Notes under the pieces: generated by a model
What the model saw: only the letters and a program-made list of their open reading frames with translations
Databases searched by the model: none
Told to the model about the DNA's origin: nothing
Source: Strigamia acuminata
Taxonomy: Eukaryota; Arthropoda; Chilopoda; Geophilomorpha; Linotaeniidae
Reading direction: 5' to 3'
Assembly: GCA_949358305.1 (NCBI GenBank)
Contig: OX442314.1
Location: 14,191,060 to 14,255,059 of the forward strand
Length of the DNA: 64,000 bases
Translations under genes and position numbers: made by a program
Shown: piece by piece, positions 29,032 through 41,091 of the stretch
How the letters are laid out: the number at the start of each line of letters is the position of its first letter
Position numbering within the stretch: the first letter of the stretch is position 1

Positions 29032-29045
29032 TATTTGTTTTTATT

Positions 29046-30488
29046 TTATACTTTTTTGGGCGGTGTCGGTTCCCTTATTCTCCCTATAAACATAATCATC
29101 TCAGATTTCGTATCACGAATTACAAACATGAATGGCCGATCAGCAATGAACTTGACGCCCGAATTAGTGCAGCAGAAACAACCATTAGAAGCTGTCGGAA
29201 CGGCCATATTTTTCCCCCCACCAACTTCGCAAACCTCCACTTTAACACCGTGGTACAATGCGGAGAGAAAAATCCTGTCGTCTTTATTTTCAATATTTTC
29301 AACCATACCGGACAAATCCGCCGAATGTCTGCTAAACATGTCCTCAACACCCATGCGAGCCAAAGCATCCGTATACTCCAGTGAAGTCTCCACGTGGAAA
29401 CGAGGCAACATGACATTAACAACAGTCGATTTCATGTCCAGCAACAATAACTCCAATTCGTCCTCGTTCATCTTCGCTTCCAATGCGGTCAGTCCGGTTA
29501 TATCTTGCGGTAACAAGATGATGCACGAGACCCGGTCGCCAGCGTATGCCAACTCGATGGCCGAACATTTGAGGTCTTTGCTGACCACGTACGGATAACG
29601 ACCCTGTTGTTGGATAACATCCATTGCCGTGAACTTCTCCTTTTCCGTGTAGAAGCGACCCGGGTTTGCGTAATCGTGATAGAATTTGCGTTGCCATGGG
29701 GAGTTGAAGTAGACGCAATTGATGAGCACGGCTCGGGCCAAGTGGTCGAGGCCACCTTGAGTTACGACCTCTTTGATTTGCTTCTGTGTCGATTCTTCCA
29801 CCCAATGGTTGATGGAGCTTCGAAGGTGGTCCACGTCGGCCATGAAGTCGACACTGGGGACGGTCACGGCGTAGTGATTCTGCGCTAGGGCCAAGAAGTC
29901 GCAGTGGACTTTGAATTCTTTGTGGACGTAGATGCGGTTCGCAAAGTGAAGAATTGCTTTTTTCCCGTTGTGGGGACGGAATGATTTAAGGAGTTCCTCG
30001 AAAGCCATGTGCACGTCTTGGGGATCTTCGGCCAAGGATTCGAAGCGCAGAAGTTTTTTTATTTGTTCGGCTGTGGCTTCTTTGGCACCGGCAAACATGA
30101 GCGATAGAACGGAGGCGATGGCTAAAGGTGATACGACTAAGTTGGGCATGAGTGTTTCGGTTTGGCTTAGCTAAAATGGTAAGTGGTCGTAGCAGATTAG
30201 GGTCTTATAAGTTATCTATTGCTTTGTAATTAAAATTCGGTAATAGGTGTTGGAAAAAATGGAATGTGCTTGGCTAAAAAATATAAATGTTTTGAGGAAA
30301 TTGCAGTTACTAGATAAATTTCAAAGGCGAATTTTTGGAGTCGTTTACAGAGTATGTTCACATTATTGTTTCTGAATAATGGTTTTTCTGAAATTCAAAC
30401 GCAAAATAAAATAACAATTTAAAAATAAAAGTATTCACACAAAGTAAGAAACTTGCTCACCTATTTCAAGATATTTGTGGTCACCCAT
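29046..30488 (-). CDS. serpin, copy 2 (intracellular type)
   Basis: Three coding exons, 30488-30461, 30387-30311, 30170-29046, giving 409 residues, one more than copy 1 and roughly 90% identical to it. Start MGDHKYLEI, helix A KRLQKFAFEIYL, then LSQTETLMPN. The intron before the main exon is only 140 bp against 1162 bp in copy 1. The hinge is again degenerate (CEVGGGKNMA), and the loop carries an extra cysteine (NGCFCCTNS). DRPFMFVIRD is intact. No signal peptide. The frame is open throughout, so the gene is probably still functional. The MITE just downstream removed most of the tandem AATAAA signals that copy 1 keeps; one AATAAA remains overlapping the stop. Confidence 0.9.
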
Positions 30489-30810
30489 TTTTCTACCTGA
30501 AAAATTCAAACATAACCGAAAATTTTAAATTAAAGATTTTGCAATTCAAATTTGTATTGTTTTTAATATGGTTCTAAAATATATTGGAATTATATATTGA
30601 AATGCGTTGAGTTTCACTAGAATGCGTTTTGAAATACATTTTTGTGTGCTATTGGTTTGCAAATAAAATGCTAATAGATTTTGTAAAATGTATTATGAAA
30701 TGTGTTCACAATACTATTATTTGTCAAATGTGTTGTCAAATTTATTTAACTTTACACCAATTATTCGCACACTATTTGTATTTATTAAACCTCCCATTTA
30801 TAGTTAACCA

Positions 30811-30824
30811 CCCCCCCCCCCCCC
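30811..30824. repeat. poly-C run (14) followed by poly-A (9)
   Basis: A homopolymer pair in copy-2-specific DNA near the left edge of the gypsy-bearing insertion. No function suggested. Confidence 0.85.
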
Positions 30825-31534
30825 AAAAAAAAATTTATTTATTTCCTCACTATTTACTTTCACATTCACACTATTTTCTTTTTTTGTAAACCAAACATCA
30901 AATATTCTCGGTTTTACATTTGCAACGCCGGTGTGGCCTTTGCTAGGTGTTTTTTTAAAATCGAAATAGGGGGTAAATAAATACAATCTGTTATGAAATG
31001 CATTAAAGGTGCGTTTCATAAATATAAAGCCACTCGCAAAAATTGGCTTCCCAGAAAAACGATTAAAACAAACACAAAACTGTTTGTTGCACGTGAATAT
31101 TCATCAAATTTTGCACCTTTTACTCATTTCAAAACAATTCTGAACACAAATAACTACTGGTCACAATTTAAAAGCAAATTTTCGCCTTTTTGCAATGTTG
31201 CATAATTAAAAAGCCAGTCACAAATTTCATTCAAAAAAATTTTTTTAAGGATCAAAAATTGACACAGGAGGTTAGTAAATGTCATCTGTTTCAAAAATTG
31301 TACAATTGTCAATCCAATTGTTGTAAAAACAATGCATTGAAACCCACTGATCGCCAAAAATTAAGATTCTGAGTGAAATATTGCACATCAGGGTCTGCTG
31401 GTGAATCAACAAGAAAACAATACGTTAGTGCATCAAAAACAAACATCTACCAGAGGGATTAAGAGCACCAAATTTTTTAAATACAGGCGAGAAAAGCTAG
31501 ACCTGCTCTACTAAACTGTTGTAGTCAGAAAAGA

Positions 31535-32110
31535 TTAAAGTAAGCCCAACAATGTTGAGACGAAACTAGTGTTTTGTGATGGAAAAAGTTTAAATGCATG
31601 AGCCAGATGGTTGGCAATACTACTGGCATTAATGGCTCTCCTGTCGAGACAAATGCGCACAGACTCATCCGGTTTACTAACGGTAACGGGGACTATTGGA
31701 GACACCCATTCAGTTGGTCCACTCACTGGCTCGATAATGTCCTGCTCCAAAAGATATTTCCAATTCCTCATCCACCTTTTTTCTACTATGGAAAGGCACT
31801 CGTCTCACCGCCTATGCAGTTGGCTTCACTGTTGGATCCATATATACAATTCCAAATCGAAATCTTTCAACTTCCCAATTCCTTCTACCATTTCCTCATG
31901 TGGAATTATCATTTCGGCCAATTCATCTCGCAGTCCTTTCATTTCCGCCGTCTCACCGTTGAATTTTACTAAATTCAATTTTTCTGACGTTGATTTTCCC
32001 AACAACGAGATATTTCCTGAAGGCACGGCAATAAATTTAACCAAAATTTTGCTTCCTGGAGGAACTGAAGGAAAGTTTTTTTGTCCACTACTGTACCTTG
32101 CCCAGCTAAA
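31535..32110 (-). mobile_element. Ty3/gypsy pol remnant (protease-RT junction)
   Basis: Reading on the - strand, 32044-31826 resembles the region after gypsy protease (NISLLGKSTSEKLNL). After a frame change, 31771-31535 reads as the start of reverse transcriptase (LLEQDIIEPV, EWVSPIVPV, VRICLDRRAIN). The catalytic RT core, integrase and LTRs are not seen. It is absent from serpin copy 1, so it inserted after the duplication or was lost from copy 1. Confidence 0.8.
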
Positions 32111-32584
32111 CTGAAGGGAAGTTGTTTTTTTTGTCCACGACTGTACACTGACCTTGCGAGTTTACTGGATTACTGCGATTTACTTTTTGTTTACCAAGAT
32201 TAGAGTCGATGAAATGGGAATTACAAACCACATGCATATTTTTAATAGTTGGATCTTATCGAGCTGTTTTCCGTAGGAGCAATCAATTTTTCTTTCACTT
32301 GTGGTTTGTTTATCTAGCAACTTGTTGGGTTGATTTATTCTTTTTTTATGTTAGAGAATTGGTTTTTCAGTCGTTACCTGACGCACTTTGTGTTTTTAAA
32401 TGGTAAAATCGATATTTTTTATAATTAAGTTTGGCTAACAGCAAAGTTGACTTTATTTGAGGGTCTTAATACTTTTTTCTTTAAGTTTGTGTGAAAATTG
32501 TCGATTACTACGAACAATTTGCTCGCTAATCTGTTTTTTTTTTAATAGTGAAAATTTAAATAGTCGATAGTCGATACGACTCAC

Positions 32585-32717
32585 CTGTCTTTCTTTCGAG
32601 GTCACTCGTTGAAAAGTGGACAGCACGAGGAGCAAGTTGCGACGGCTCAGTTTCAGTCATCGGTGTAATGTTGTTGATTTCAATTGTCACCAGGGTACTT
32701 ACATCGATCTCAACTTC
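32585..32717 (-). other. putative upstream exon of serpin copy 2
   Basis: Counterpart of 27209-27340 with a GTGAGT donor. Open frame with a few amino-acid changes. The matching acceptor is mutated (ACG for CAG). Probably 5' UTR, now separated from the gene by the gypsy-bearing insertion. Confidence 0.35.
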
Positions 32718-32858
32718 CGTTTTTGTGTGGATTTTTTCTTATTTCGGATGTGTTGACAAGTGGCGCCACCAATCTTCTATAATATTAATATTTGATTTGA
32801 CTTTGTAGAAAATGTCTTGAAAAAAAATTCAATTTTTGGAATTAAAATTGAGAGGAAA

Positions 32859-33922
32859 AAAGGTCTGTTTATGTTGATTATTGTTTCAAATTTTGGTTTA
32901 TATCAATTTTGGATTGGTAGTACCGTTGGGAACATTGTGACTTGGATTGAAAAGTTTCTAAATCGAAAATTTGAATCAATAAAAAGAGTTAAGACAAGAC
33001 CAAAGTAGAGAGGCTAAAAATAGCTTCCAATCAAGGATCCAGGGACGACCAACTCAGTCTGGTCACAGGGTCACCAACAGCATCTATTGCTGCACACAAT
33101 CGGTCACGAGACACAAAAACATGCAAAACTGAAACAAATACCAAAATCAACTAACTTGTAAGCCCAAGGAAATATGTCATCGGGGGAACTCTATTTATAC
33201 ATTTTTACTTAGACTTAGAAAATGTTTTACTTGGAATCACATTATACTTAGGTGCATCATGAATACAGTACGAAGTTCATTCTACTTTGCATGTAAACAC
33301 AGTAAAGATGGAAAAGCTTCTTTTCATTGAATGCGTGCCATGTTTTTTTTTTATTACTTTTTTTCCCATCTAAACTGGTTTAACTCATGGAAGGTCATCC
33401 ATATTTGTTTGTTTTAAATATGTTTTACGAAATCAATTAATTGCGCAATGTGCAATTCTGTGTTCAGCCAATCTATAATTGAGTGAGAGTCTACGTTGTA
33501 CTTGTGCCTTTCGTGTTAAAGTATCTTGTAAAATACGTTTTTAAAGTTGACATGTGAGGACTTTATAGCTGCCAGCCAAAAGAAAAATAGAGTGCAAAAG
33601 ATAAAAAAAAAGTAATAAAAATAAAAATAAAAATTCACTTACCGGTATGTATGTGTATAATATTTTGAATAAGTTGCATTCAAAGTGTATTTTTATTTGT
33701 TTTTGTGTTTCTACATGAAAAACAGCAAGAACAAGACAAATACATGCCTCATTAGACGCATTCATATGGTCATTTAAACTTGTTTATATTTTCAAAGCAA
33801 TCTAAATGTAAAATTGTTCATTCTGTTCTTTTATGTATTTTGATGCATAAAGTTTCGACTTTAAACCATCCAGACGGGGACCATAGACAAGTAAATCGAA
33901 CCCAAACTAACTTTGCAACAGT
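32859..33922. other. intergenic, serpin copy 2 to serpin 3
   Basis: AT-rich. No coding exon or known element recognised. It should include the promoter of serpin copy 2 if the upstream exon is real. Confidence 0.4.
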
Positions 33923-33928
33923 TTTATT
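33923..33928 (-). terminator. serpin 3 polyadenylation signal AATAAA
   Basis: AATAAA on the - strand, 289 bp after the serpin 3 stop codon. Confidence 0.5.
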
Positions 33929-34216
33929 TACAACAACATCTTAAAACTTTAAAATTTACAGTAGCAACAATTTTTAAAATCGTATATACATAAATACATT
34001 AGCCAATTTTCGTCCAATTCCATTGGGCGGAGCATAAGGCAATTGTCGACCATCGCTGAAGGTGGTCGTATAATCAGCTTAAGTGCATGCGCTTACTAAA
34101 ACAAAGCACGTAAAGTCGACTCTATTTAGATTTTTATACCTTGTGGATACAATAGTTAGATCTACGAACGATCAATAGCTTGAAAAACTGATCGAGTGAA
34201 GAAATTGATTGACAAT

Positions 34217-35574
34217 TTACATTTCTTCGGTCGACGGTTCGTGGATGCAACCAGTAAATAGAATCAACCCGGATTTGGTATCACGCAGAATAAAGATGAA
34301 CGGTCTATCGACCACGATCTCATTTCCTTCATCCTCCGACTCGTCGCTCTCCTGCGGCGTGGACGGCGAACATTCCGTCCCCTTCTCCACCACCCGCAAC
34401 TCCGTGCCGTGGATCAGCGCCGACAAACACAACCCTTCGTCATCAGACGCCGTGAATCCAGTCAGATCGGCAGAATCGGGATCCAGCACGAGATTGGCGC
34501 CCATATCGCCCATTACGTCGGACAAGGAGAAGGTGCAAGCGACGCGAAAGCGAGGCAACGCGATCTTCATACTCGACGGCTCCAACTGTTGGAGAAGCGC
34601 ATCTAAAATATTCACGTCGATTTTCTCCTCGATTACATGCAAATCTTCGTGCTCGGGCGGGACGATGAGCAGCAGCGAGAATCGATCTTCCTTGTACGGC
34701 AACTCGAGCAGTTGACACCCTAGATCGTCGTTAAACGCGCTGCGCAATTCGCAGCAACTTCTCGTGTGCATCAAATCCACGACGATCTTACGACCCTCGC
34801 CCGCGTTGAACGGATAAAGACAGGTGGCTCCTTCGTCGAAGGGAAATTGCCATTCGCCTCGAAATGTGGTCGCGGTTATAGCGACTAAAGTGGTGAATAA
34901 ATCTATGACTCCCTCGCCGACCAGACCTTGTTGCCAGGAATCTGTACCGATTTTCTCCGTCACCCATTCGTTGACTTGAGCCCGCGCGTCGTCGCCGGCG
35001 CGTGCGAAATCGACACGCCCGATGTCGTCGCCGTAGTTCTCCGCGAGATAGGCGGAGACGGATTCGTCGAGCGGCACGTCTTCTTGGACGTAGACGCGAT
35101 GGGCCGCTTTGAGTGCCGAAATTCCGGTTTCCCCGAGGGAGTCGAGAAGATGTCGAAAGGCGAGGTGGATTTGGAAGTTTCCGTTGCCGTTGCCGTTGTC
35201 GTCGTTTCCGTTTTCATCGTCGTCTTCCGTGAGGGAAAAGTCTTGCAGTTGAAGAAATTGCTTCAGTTGCGTCTCCGTGTCGCCTCTGGTGCCGGCCAAC
35301 AACATGGACAGAACGGAGGAGACGCTTAATGGACTTAAAAGGATGTTGCTGCAATGAGCACAAATCCGCTTGAATTAAAAATAAAGGAATAATTTATATT
35401 TTTGTAATTTAAAAAAAGAAAGTTTAGAATTTTTTTTTTTTTTACCTTGAATAGTTGCAATGCGAATTTATTGCAGCATCGGACGAGACGGTCAACGAGC
35501 ACGGCTGATTCCTCGTCCATTTTGTTGTTTAGATTGTTTGTAGTGGTTTTGCTCAACGAACGGAAACTGTTCAT
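34217..35574 (-). CDS. diverged serpin with acidic reactive loop
   Basis: Two coding exons, 35574-35446 and 35368-34217, giving 426 residues. Helix A (RCCNKFALQLFK) is in exon 1, and exon 2 opens with CSNILLSPLSVSSVLS. DRPFIFILRD lies near the C-terminus. The first ATG of the exon (35574, MNSFRS) is used; an in-frame ATG at 35520 (MDEESAV) is an alternative start. No signal peptide, so probably intracellular. A low-complexity acidic/Asn-Gly insert (DDDENGNDDNGNGNGN) follows helix D. The hinge begins EKGTE, as in inhibitors, but continues CSPSTPQ with two prolines, followed by an acidic loop (ESDESEDEGNE); inhibition is therefore uncertain. The CDS is clearly richer in G+C than the surrounding DNA and the other two serpins. 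An upstream AG at 35603-35604 suggests a separate 5' UTR exon. Confidence 0.9.
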
Positions 35575-35990
35575 CAAGATGTCACTTATCCGCAGATCTA
35601 ATCTAAGTAAATGAATGAAATGTTTATGAGCGGTTTCATGAATGCATTTCATGCATGCAATTAAATGACATCACTCTGTAATGATAGAGGGCAACGGCTG
35701 TGCAAAAATCCTCCCAATTAAAAAGAGAGATGCATTAATCAAGAACGTCACGTATTAACGGTCCCTGCGGGAATGGACGAAGGGCGTGGACCGATTTTAC
35801 GCCGGTTTGTAATTTCTCACCTGTTGTGGTGGTTTGAGCCGCCAGACAACAGTCGAGTCAAGTTGGTCGAAGAACGAAACTGTAATTAAAAATAAAAGGA
35901 AGAATTCACGCGTTTTCACCGTCAGGTGGGCTTTTATCGTAGTTGTGATTAAACGTGCAACTAGGTTACCGTAACTACCTGCGTATCTGA

Positions 35991-35998
35991 TGACGTCA
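35991..35998. promoter_or_regulatory. CRE/ATF box TGACGTCA (distal to second box)
   Basis: Perfect palindromic CREB/ATF site about 0.4 kb upstream of the serpin 3 start. A second perfect copy lies at 36144-36151. Function is inferred from position only. Confidence 0.4.
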
Positions 35999-36143
35999 CA
36001 CCCTCGGCATGACGAAATAAAGTGAGGGTGAGTGGAAGATGGGTGAGGCGCGAGGCTAGTGTGGGATGTCTCCACTCACGACTGGAAGGGTTGGTCCAGT
36101 CTTAGTCATTGATCTTGGTGTATTTTCGAAGCGAAAGTGGCGG

Positions 36144-36151
36144 TGACGTCA
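36144..36151. promoter_or_regulatory. CRE/ATF box TGACGTCA
   Basis: Second perfect TGACGTCA, 153 bp from the first, in a relatively GC-rich stretch that may be the serpin 3 promoter. Confidence 0.4.
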
Positions 36152-39100
36152 TTTGTTGTTCGCAGTTCGCACGATTTGAAGCAAAAATGTGGTATTTTTA
36201 ATTGAATCGGTTGTAATTAGATTCGTGATGAGGAGATTTTTGTTATTTAACGTGCGGAAATTGTCGTTTTTGGGCTCTTGAGACGCTGTGGGATGAGGAA
36301 ATGAAAAATTGATGCATTTATTGAACCGTGGGTTGTTTCCTAAGTGAGGTTAAGTTAGGAAAGAAATTGTATGGAGGTTTCTTTTTTTTAATGACTCTTT
36401 TCTTCCTTGTATGGTAAAGATCTCTGTTTTGTTAAGGGGAACTCATTTTGCTTTTAAGCTTCGTTTTATAGCGGAACGATGATGTGGAAACGGAGGAATT
36501 GATTTTTTTACGGTGCAAATATTAAGCTTAATAGAATAATACGGAATCAGCGCAAAGTTGAACACGTGTGGAAGGGTTTAGGACGGAAAGATAAGCGGAT
36601 GGGGCTTGATAAAATGCTTATTTTTACTATTCAATACCTGTTGCGAATGTTGCCTAGTGATGGTCTCGGAGGGAAAACTTGGAAGTTTGTACTCGGTCTT
36701 ACAGCTCAGAGTTAAGCGTTTTTCTAGGGATGAGTTTTTATCTTTTTCGGTGGAAAAAATTGAGGTGGCTTTTTGTTTATTAAATATTTAAACTTGTTTT
36801 TTTTTTTTTTTTTTTTTTTGTTTAAAAATTTTATGTTTATTTTGTGTTTTTTTGGTTTTTGGTGTTTCTGGGTTTAAATTTTTGTTTGTTTTTGTGGAGT
36901 TAATTATGTTTCGTTCGGTTTTGCTGTTTATTTGAGCTGTTTTGATGAATTTTTGATTATTTTTTTTAAAAAGGTTTTATTGGATGCAATTCCAGTTTTT
37001 AAATTTTTTTAAAAATTTAATTTAAACTTTTGCTCATCGGGGGAAGATTAAATCACATGAAAATTTTATGTGTGGTTCTGCTACTACATTCGATCAATCA
37101 TTTTGTTTTATTATTTAGTATTGAATTTATCCATGTTGGAGTGCACTGGAGTAGAGCGACTTCTGGTGTTTAAATGGAGTTTTATTTTTATTTATTATTG
37201 CTTTTTTTTTTAGAATAAACGTAATACAAAATTAATATTCAATCATTTTTATGGTTTGTTTAACTTTTTTTTTATATAATTTTGTTTATTAATATATAAA
37301 TAATTTTAATCACTTTACCATGCATGGGTGGATGATGGTTTCTAATTATACTGAAAAGATTTGCAAGTAAAAAAAAAGGCATTACGGTAATAATTTTCGG
37401 TGTAATTGGTTATTCATCAACGGTAATTAACTGAAAAAAATTAAAATCAATTACAGAACCCATTAATCTAGATTACCGGTGAGTAAACTTTGTGTTATTG
37501 TTATAAAAGCAGTGCCGGGTATGAAAAATTAAAATAATTTCACAATTAACCCTCAGTTTTACGATTTTATGGGAGGCAATTTTGTTTGAATCAAAGCACT
37601 GCGGCAAAGCTCAAGGGGCAGCGCTACAAACAAATTGCCTAATTTTACTATTTCTAGTAATTAAATTGAAACAAAATATCATTAATTAAAATAAACAAAA
37701 ATAAAAACAGCAAAAGCGGACTGGGATTCGTACTTAAAAATGGAAACAAACAAAAACAAATCTATTAATAGGCCTAAAAAAAAATTTCCATTAACCTATT
37801 TTTATAAAGTGACTAAATTTTGGCTTTTTGTCAAAATATCAATGCATTAGCACTTTTTTTAAAAAAATAATTATTTTTTTTAATTTTCTAGATTGAAACA
37901 TTTTGGTACATTTTGAGCCTCATTCCACTCCAAATGAACCAGATTCAAGTAGACTAAACCAATAGAATGACGTGCTACTTGAATATTTAGTGTCTAATAA
38001 CCTATTAAGCCAGCACAAGGGAGGTTATGAGTGTTATTGATTCGCTTCTCTGAAATCCAAGTTTGCAATGAAACTAATGAGTTAGGGCCATGCCAGAGGT
38101 TTATTATGACAAATACTGTATTAATCCTTGAACAAATGGACTATTCTATTCCTTTTCTTTTTACTTCTTCTGAATTCAGGTTTGTGTGGATCAATGTGTT
38201 ATTATTTATGAGGTGAACGAACCTAAACGGTGGCAAATAATTATACATATTTTGAAAAGATGATAATCATGAATTAAAAAGAAAGAATTATTTATTTTCT
38301 TGAGTGTATATAAATGTACAATAATTTATAAGTTCGCAAAATGCAAATGATAACAGAAAAAATTGGTGTAGATTTGCCTAGATTCACAAACGAGTTCTTT
38401 TAACTTTTCTAATTCTGTCATTTTTAGGTTTTTAATTATTTTTTTTTTCTAAATTAAATTAAATTTTACTTAGCATATACTGGCCTTGACACTTACCACA
38501 CTTGGTTGCCAGGAGAGGAATTTTTTTCACTCAATTTTGTCACCACAAACACATAATATTGCAAAAGTCAATATTTTAGACTGACAGTTTTCTTTTTTTT
38601 TATAATTTCATATATATAATTTTTCTATGTGGAATTGTTGACCGAATGTTAGAATGGGATTTTTTTTGTTGCTTTTTATAGGTTAAATCGATGAATCTAA
38701 TATAAGTAAGTAGGGAGTTTTAAAGTTTGGTGCAAAATTTAAACTTTAGATTTTATTTAAAATGTTTTGCAGTAACTTTTACATTCAATAAAAATATTCG
38801 TCATAGAGCAGGACAAAAGTTGAAATGTTATCAATTATCAATTTTTTTTTAAATTTTTACAGGGATTTTTGTTTATATTCACATATTTACTTTCTTATTG
38901 CTGCTGCTTCTTCAGGGCTTCTGTCATAATTGCAATAAATTACAAAGAAAAATTTAAAAAATATTAAAATTGAAATTTTTCGTGATAAAGATCGGATTTT
39001 TTTTTTTTTCATTTTTTTTTTTTACCATTTCTCATGACAACCGACAAAAACCTGAGTGAGCACAGGAATTAAAATCAATTTTAATTTAAAGTTTTATATT

Positions 39101-41091
39101 AAAAGAAAAAATTACACTGAATTTGGAAGACAGTCCTAGACCCTGGGAGCTAAATTAATCAGTGCTCTTGTGTGGGAGGTTTTTAACAGTTTATTTACGA
39201 AGATAAAATGTAAATAAAACATTGCAAGTGTAGAAAGAAAATAAGGTAATTTCCATAACCAATTTCACTGTTTGCTTTTCATTTTTATTTTTATTTAATA
39301 AAACGGGAATAGAAATAGAAATTTTATTTTCTTTATTAAAAAAAAATTTATTGCTTGAAAGTTTATTTTTTTTTATATCAATAATTAATTTATACATATT
39401 TATATATATAAAAGTGGTTTTGCATTTCAATTATTAAACATTTTGCATGTTTTACAAATTACAGGCAATAAATTGAATTTAGATTTTTGAAATTGTGAAA
39501 TTGGTCGATATTAGAGGTGAAATTCAATGATTAGTGCTGAATTTAAAATAAATAAATAATCAATTAATTAATTAATGCAGATTTTGATGAAAATAAATGA
39601 AAACAATTTTTTAATGTGTGGTAGAATATTTCATTATAGTATTACCGTATATTTAATAAATAATTTTAATATCGGTTGTGCACAATGCATATTTCAAAAA
39701 GTTGAATTGAAAACAATAATAATTTAAAGTTGAAATAAAAGGGGATGTGAGGGGGGAGGAAAGATCAAAAGTTTATTATTACATGACTTTATATGTCGTT
39801 CAAGTAGCGTTTCATCATTTTATTCCTTATTTGGTGTTCCTAGGACCAAAAAAGAAAGACGAGGAAGTTCCATATCTGTTTCCTGTAAAATTTCATTCAG
39901 AGCTCTAGATTTGGTCATGGTTTTGTGTTGCTACAGCAGTGCATTGTGGGCTTCCGACATAAACTTAATCTCTTTTTTCTTTTTTTTTAAAATCAATATT
40001 ATTTAATTTTATACTTATTTCTTTAAAAAAAAGATTTTTCGACCAACTCGGATTCTCTTTTATTGGTCCTAGGAAACACACGGGTGACAAAGTGCAGTGC
40101 TATAAAGGTAACAATTTGAGGACCAAATACAATCATTTTCGTTTCATGACGCCTTTAGTCGCATCAACTCCATCGAGTTTCATTTTCTTTTAAACTTTTC
40201 TTTCTCAACTAACACCACACTCATATAAAATGGAATGAATTAATAATTACAATAAAAACACAGGTTTAAAGCGATTTTTGTTCTGTTAAAGGTGGGTTGG
40301 AATTCTAAAAAAGCTCTATTACAAGTTTTTTTTTTTTTAGTGTTTTTTTTTTTTAATTTTTTGTTATGTTAAATAATTGCATTAAATGTCTAAAGCGCAT
40401 CCAATTTAAAAGGCGTGTATCAAAATAATTTATTTTGTTCTCTTTCTCTAATGGTTTTTCATGTTAGATTAGTATTATTCTCTCTTAATTCGACCTTGGA
40501 AAACGGGTAACAAGGGGTTAAAAGAGCAATGAACAGCCAATTGTTTGTGGGCATCTCTAATGTCATTTCATTTTAATTTTTTTTTTCTTTTTAAATGCCA
40601 AATTCCGTTGTCGTAGCAACAATAATCTCATTCTAGTCCTATCTTTTCCACCTACAACACAATTTTTTGATTGTTCACAGCAATTTTTATTTTATTTTTA
40701 TTATTTAGTATTTATTAAGGCCAAAGACTATTTTTCATTTATTTTCCCTTTCGACCCTCACTAGGCCTATCACAACCAGAAGAGGCAGGGAGTAAGGCGC
40801 AATTAGCTATAGGTGAATAATGTGATTTCAAACTCTAAAATGGGAAGGATCAAGTGAGAAAAATGTGAAGAACAAAAAATATAAATAAAAAAATTTAAAT
40901 AAAAAATTTAAAAAAAAAAGAAAATATTTTTCCCCCCCATTTTCAAATAAAAATTCGAAAAAAATAAAGAAATGAAAAATCTGCAAGATGATTTATAATG
41001 ATTAATAATAGTAAAAAGAGGAGGAGGGGAAAAAAATTTGTCCTTGAGAGAAACAATGTATTTTTTTGTTCTAAAATTTTTACAATTTTAT
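36152..41091. other. intergenic region and probable eag 3' UTR
   Basis: About 4.9 kb of very AT-rich DNA with many poly-T and poly-A tracts and no credible exon on either strand. The right part (about 39.8-41.1 kb) probably includes the eag 3' UTR, because several AATAAA motifs occur on the - strand, but the mRNA end cannot be fixed from sequence. Confidence 0.45.

Larger units (their letters stand above)
28293..32858. repeat. segmental duplication unit 2 (serpin copy 2)
   Basis: Partner of 23192-27481, same orientation. It carries the serpin gene 29046-30488, the upstream exon-like block near 32585-32717 and the same flanking motifs. It is interrupted by a MITE just after the serpin stop and by a gypsy pol remnant upstream of the gene. 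Confidence 0.85.

Noticed and set aside
28780-29598. 272-codon ORF on the + strand across the MITE and the serpin copy 2 3' end
   Set aside because: It is antisense to the serpin and partly within the MITE. No family similarity. A similar antisense frame appears over copy 1.
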